Shown here piece by piece: positions 6,019-6,237 of a stretch of 6,237 nt of DNA. Source of the stretch: DATIXD01 sp035518875 (GTDB taxonomy: Bacteria; Pseudomonadota; Gammaproteobacteria; Methylococcales; Methylococcaceae); contig DATIXD010000384.1 of NCBI GenBank assembly GCA_035518875.1, positions 1-6,237 of the forward strand, read 5' to 3'. The translations under genes were made by a program, and so were the position numbers. Under the pieces are notes generated by a model, which saw only the letters and a list, made by a program, of their open reading frames with translations, made no database searches and was not told the DNA's origin. Position 1 is the first letter of the stretch; the number at the start of each line of letters is the position of its first letter.

Positions 6019-6237
6019 ATGATGTTTAGACGGCTACCGGCGTTTTGGCTGTTAGTGGCGCTGGCTGTGACGGGGCCTTCTCGCATTGCTGCGAAGGAAA
6101 TCGACGTTGGACCTCGTGCCGCCGTTGCGGAAGCCGAAATTGCAACAGCTCCGGTTGAGATCGACGGCAGCGTCCTGTTCCGCGTGCGCGGGGTTTCGGC
6201 TTACCCGGCCGAGAAGCGTGCCGGCGCCATCAAAGAC
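6019..6237 (+). CDS. N-terminus of probable mechanosensitive (MscS-type) channel, cut by window end
   Basis: The frame is open to the end of the window, giving 73 residues. It begins with a signal peptide or first membrane anchor (MMFRRLP, then a hydrophobic run to about residue 19, with possible cleavage after IAA at 25). It continues with a region including VEIDGSVLFRVRGVSAYPAE (46-65) and KRAGAI. A VxxDGxxLFxVRGVSAxPAExRAxxI block of this kind is what I associate with the periplasmic N-terminal part of large mechanosensitive channel proteins. The channel pore itself is outside the window, so the assignment is provisional. GGAG (6005-6008) stands 10 nt before the first ATG (6019) and 13 nt before the second (6022); either could be used. 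It lies 57 nt after the glycine-zipper gene. Confidence 0.65.
   Translation, partial: MMFRRLPAFWLLVALAVTGPSRIAAKEIDVGPRAAVAEAEIATAPVEIDGSVLFRVRGVSAYPAEKRAGAIKD

Noticed and set aside
1..6237. CRISPR array, tRNA or rRNA gene
   Set aside because: I saw no regularly spaced direct repeats, no tRNA cloverleaf signature and no rRNA-like sequence on either strand.

Overview
The window looks like a piece of accessory, cell-envelope-oriented chromosome from a Gram-negative bacterium, most likely a proteobacterium. The evidence is five predicted exported proteins or lipoproteins with lipobox or AxA-type signals, plus DUF2252, Rap1a/Tai and glycine-zipper families that I know mainly from proteobacteria. 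GC content is moderately high and most starts have good Shine-Dalgarno sites. I cannot name the species.

Layout. (1) Positions 3-674, plus strand: the C-terminal 223 residues of an IS4-family transposase, cut by the window edge, with the Y-(2)-R-(3)-E-(6)-K signature intact. Its right terminal repeat cannot be fixed without the left end. (2) Positions 865-1962, minus strand: two small lipoprotein genes spaced 3 nt apart. The upstream one (1962-1462, GTG start) has an alpha/beta pattern reminiscent of CsgG/LpoB-like lipoproteins; the downstream one (1458-865) resembles the DUF6655 family. (3) Positions 1963-2384: about 420 bp without a convincing gene, holding a possible promoter for the lipoprotein pair. 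(4) Positions 2385-4966, minus strand: a DUF2252 protein with kinase-like motifs, followed by a larger lipoprotein of unknown family. The two reading frames may overlap by 4 nt (GTGA). (5) Positions 4967-5249: a divergent intergenic region with an AT-rich near-palindrome and a leader hairpin. (6) Positions 5250-6237, plus strand: a co-directional set of a secreted Rap1a/Tai-like protein, a glycine-zipper lipoprotein, and the first 73 codons of what looks like a mechanosensitive (MscS-type) channel precursor.

How the genes may work together. DUF2252 is the only clearly non-exported protein in the window. Everything else apart from the transposase is predicted to be secreted, lipid-anchored or membrane-bound. 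A role in the cell envelope or in stress is a reasonable guess from this, but no pathway is identifiable. The most unusual features are the apparent permuted order of kinase-like motifs in DUF2252, the unrecognised lipoprotein coupled to it, and a Rap1a-like protein with no visible type VI effector next to it.
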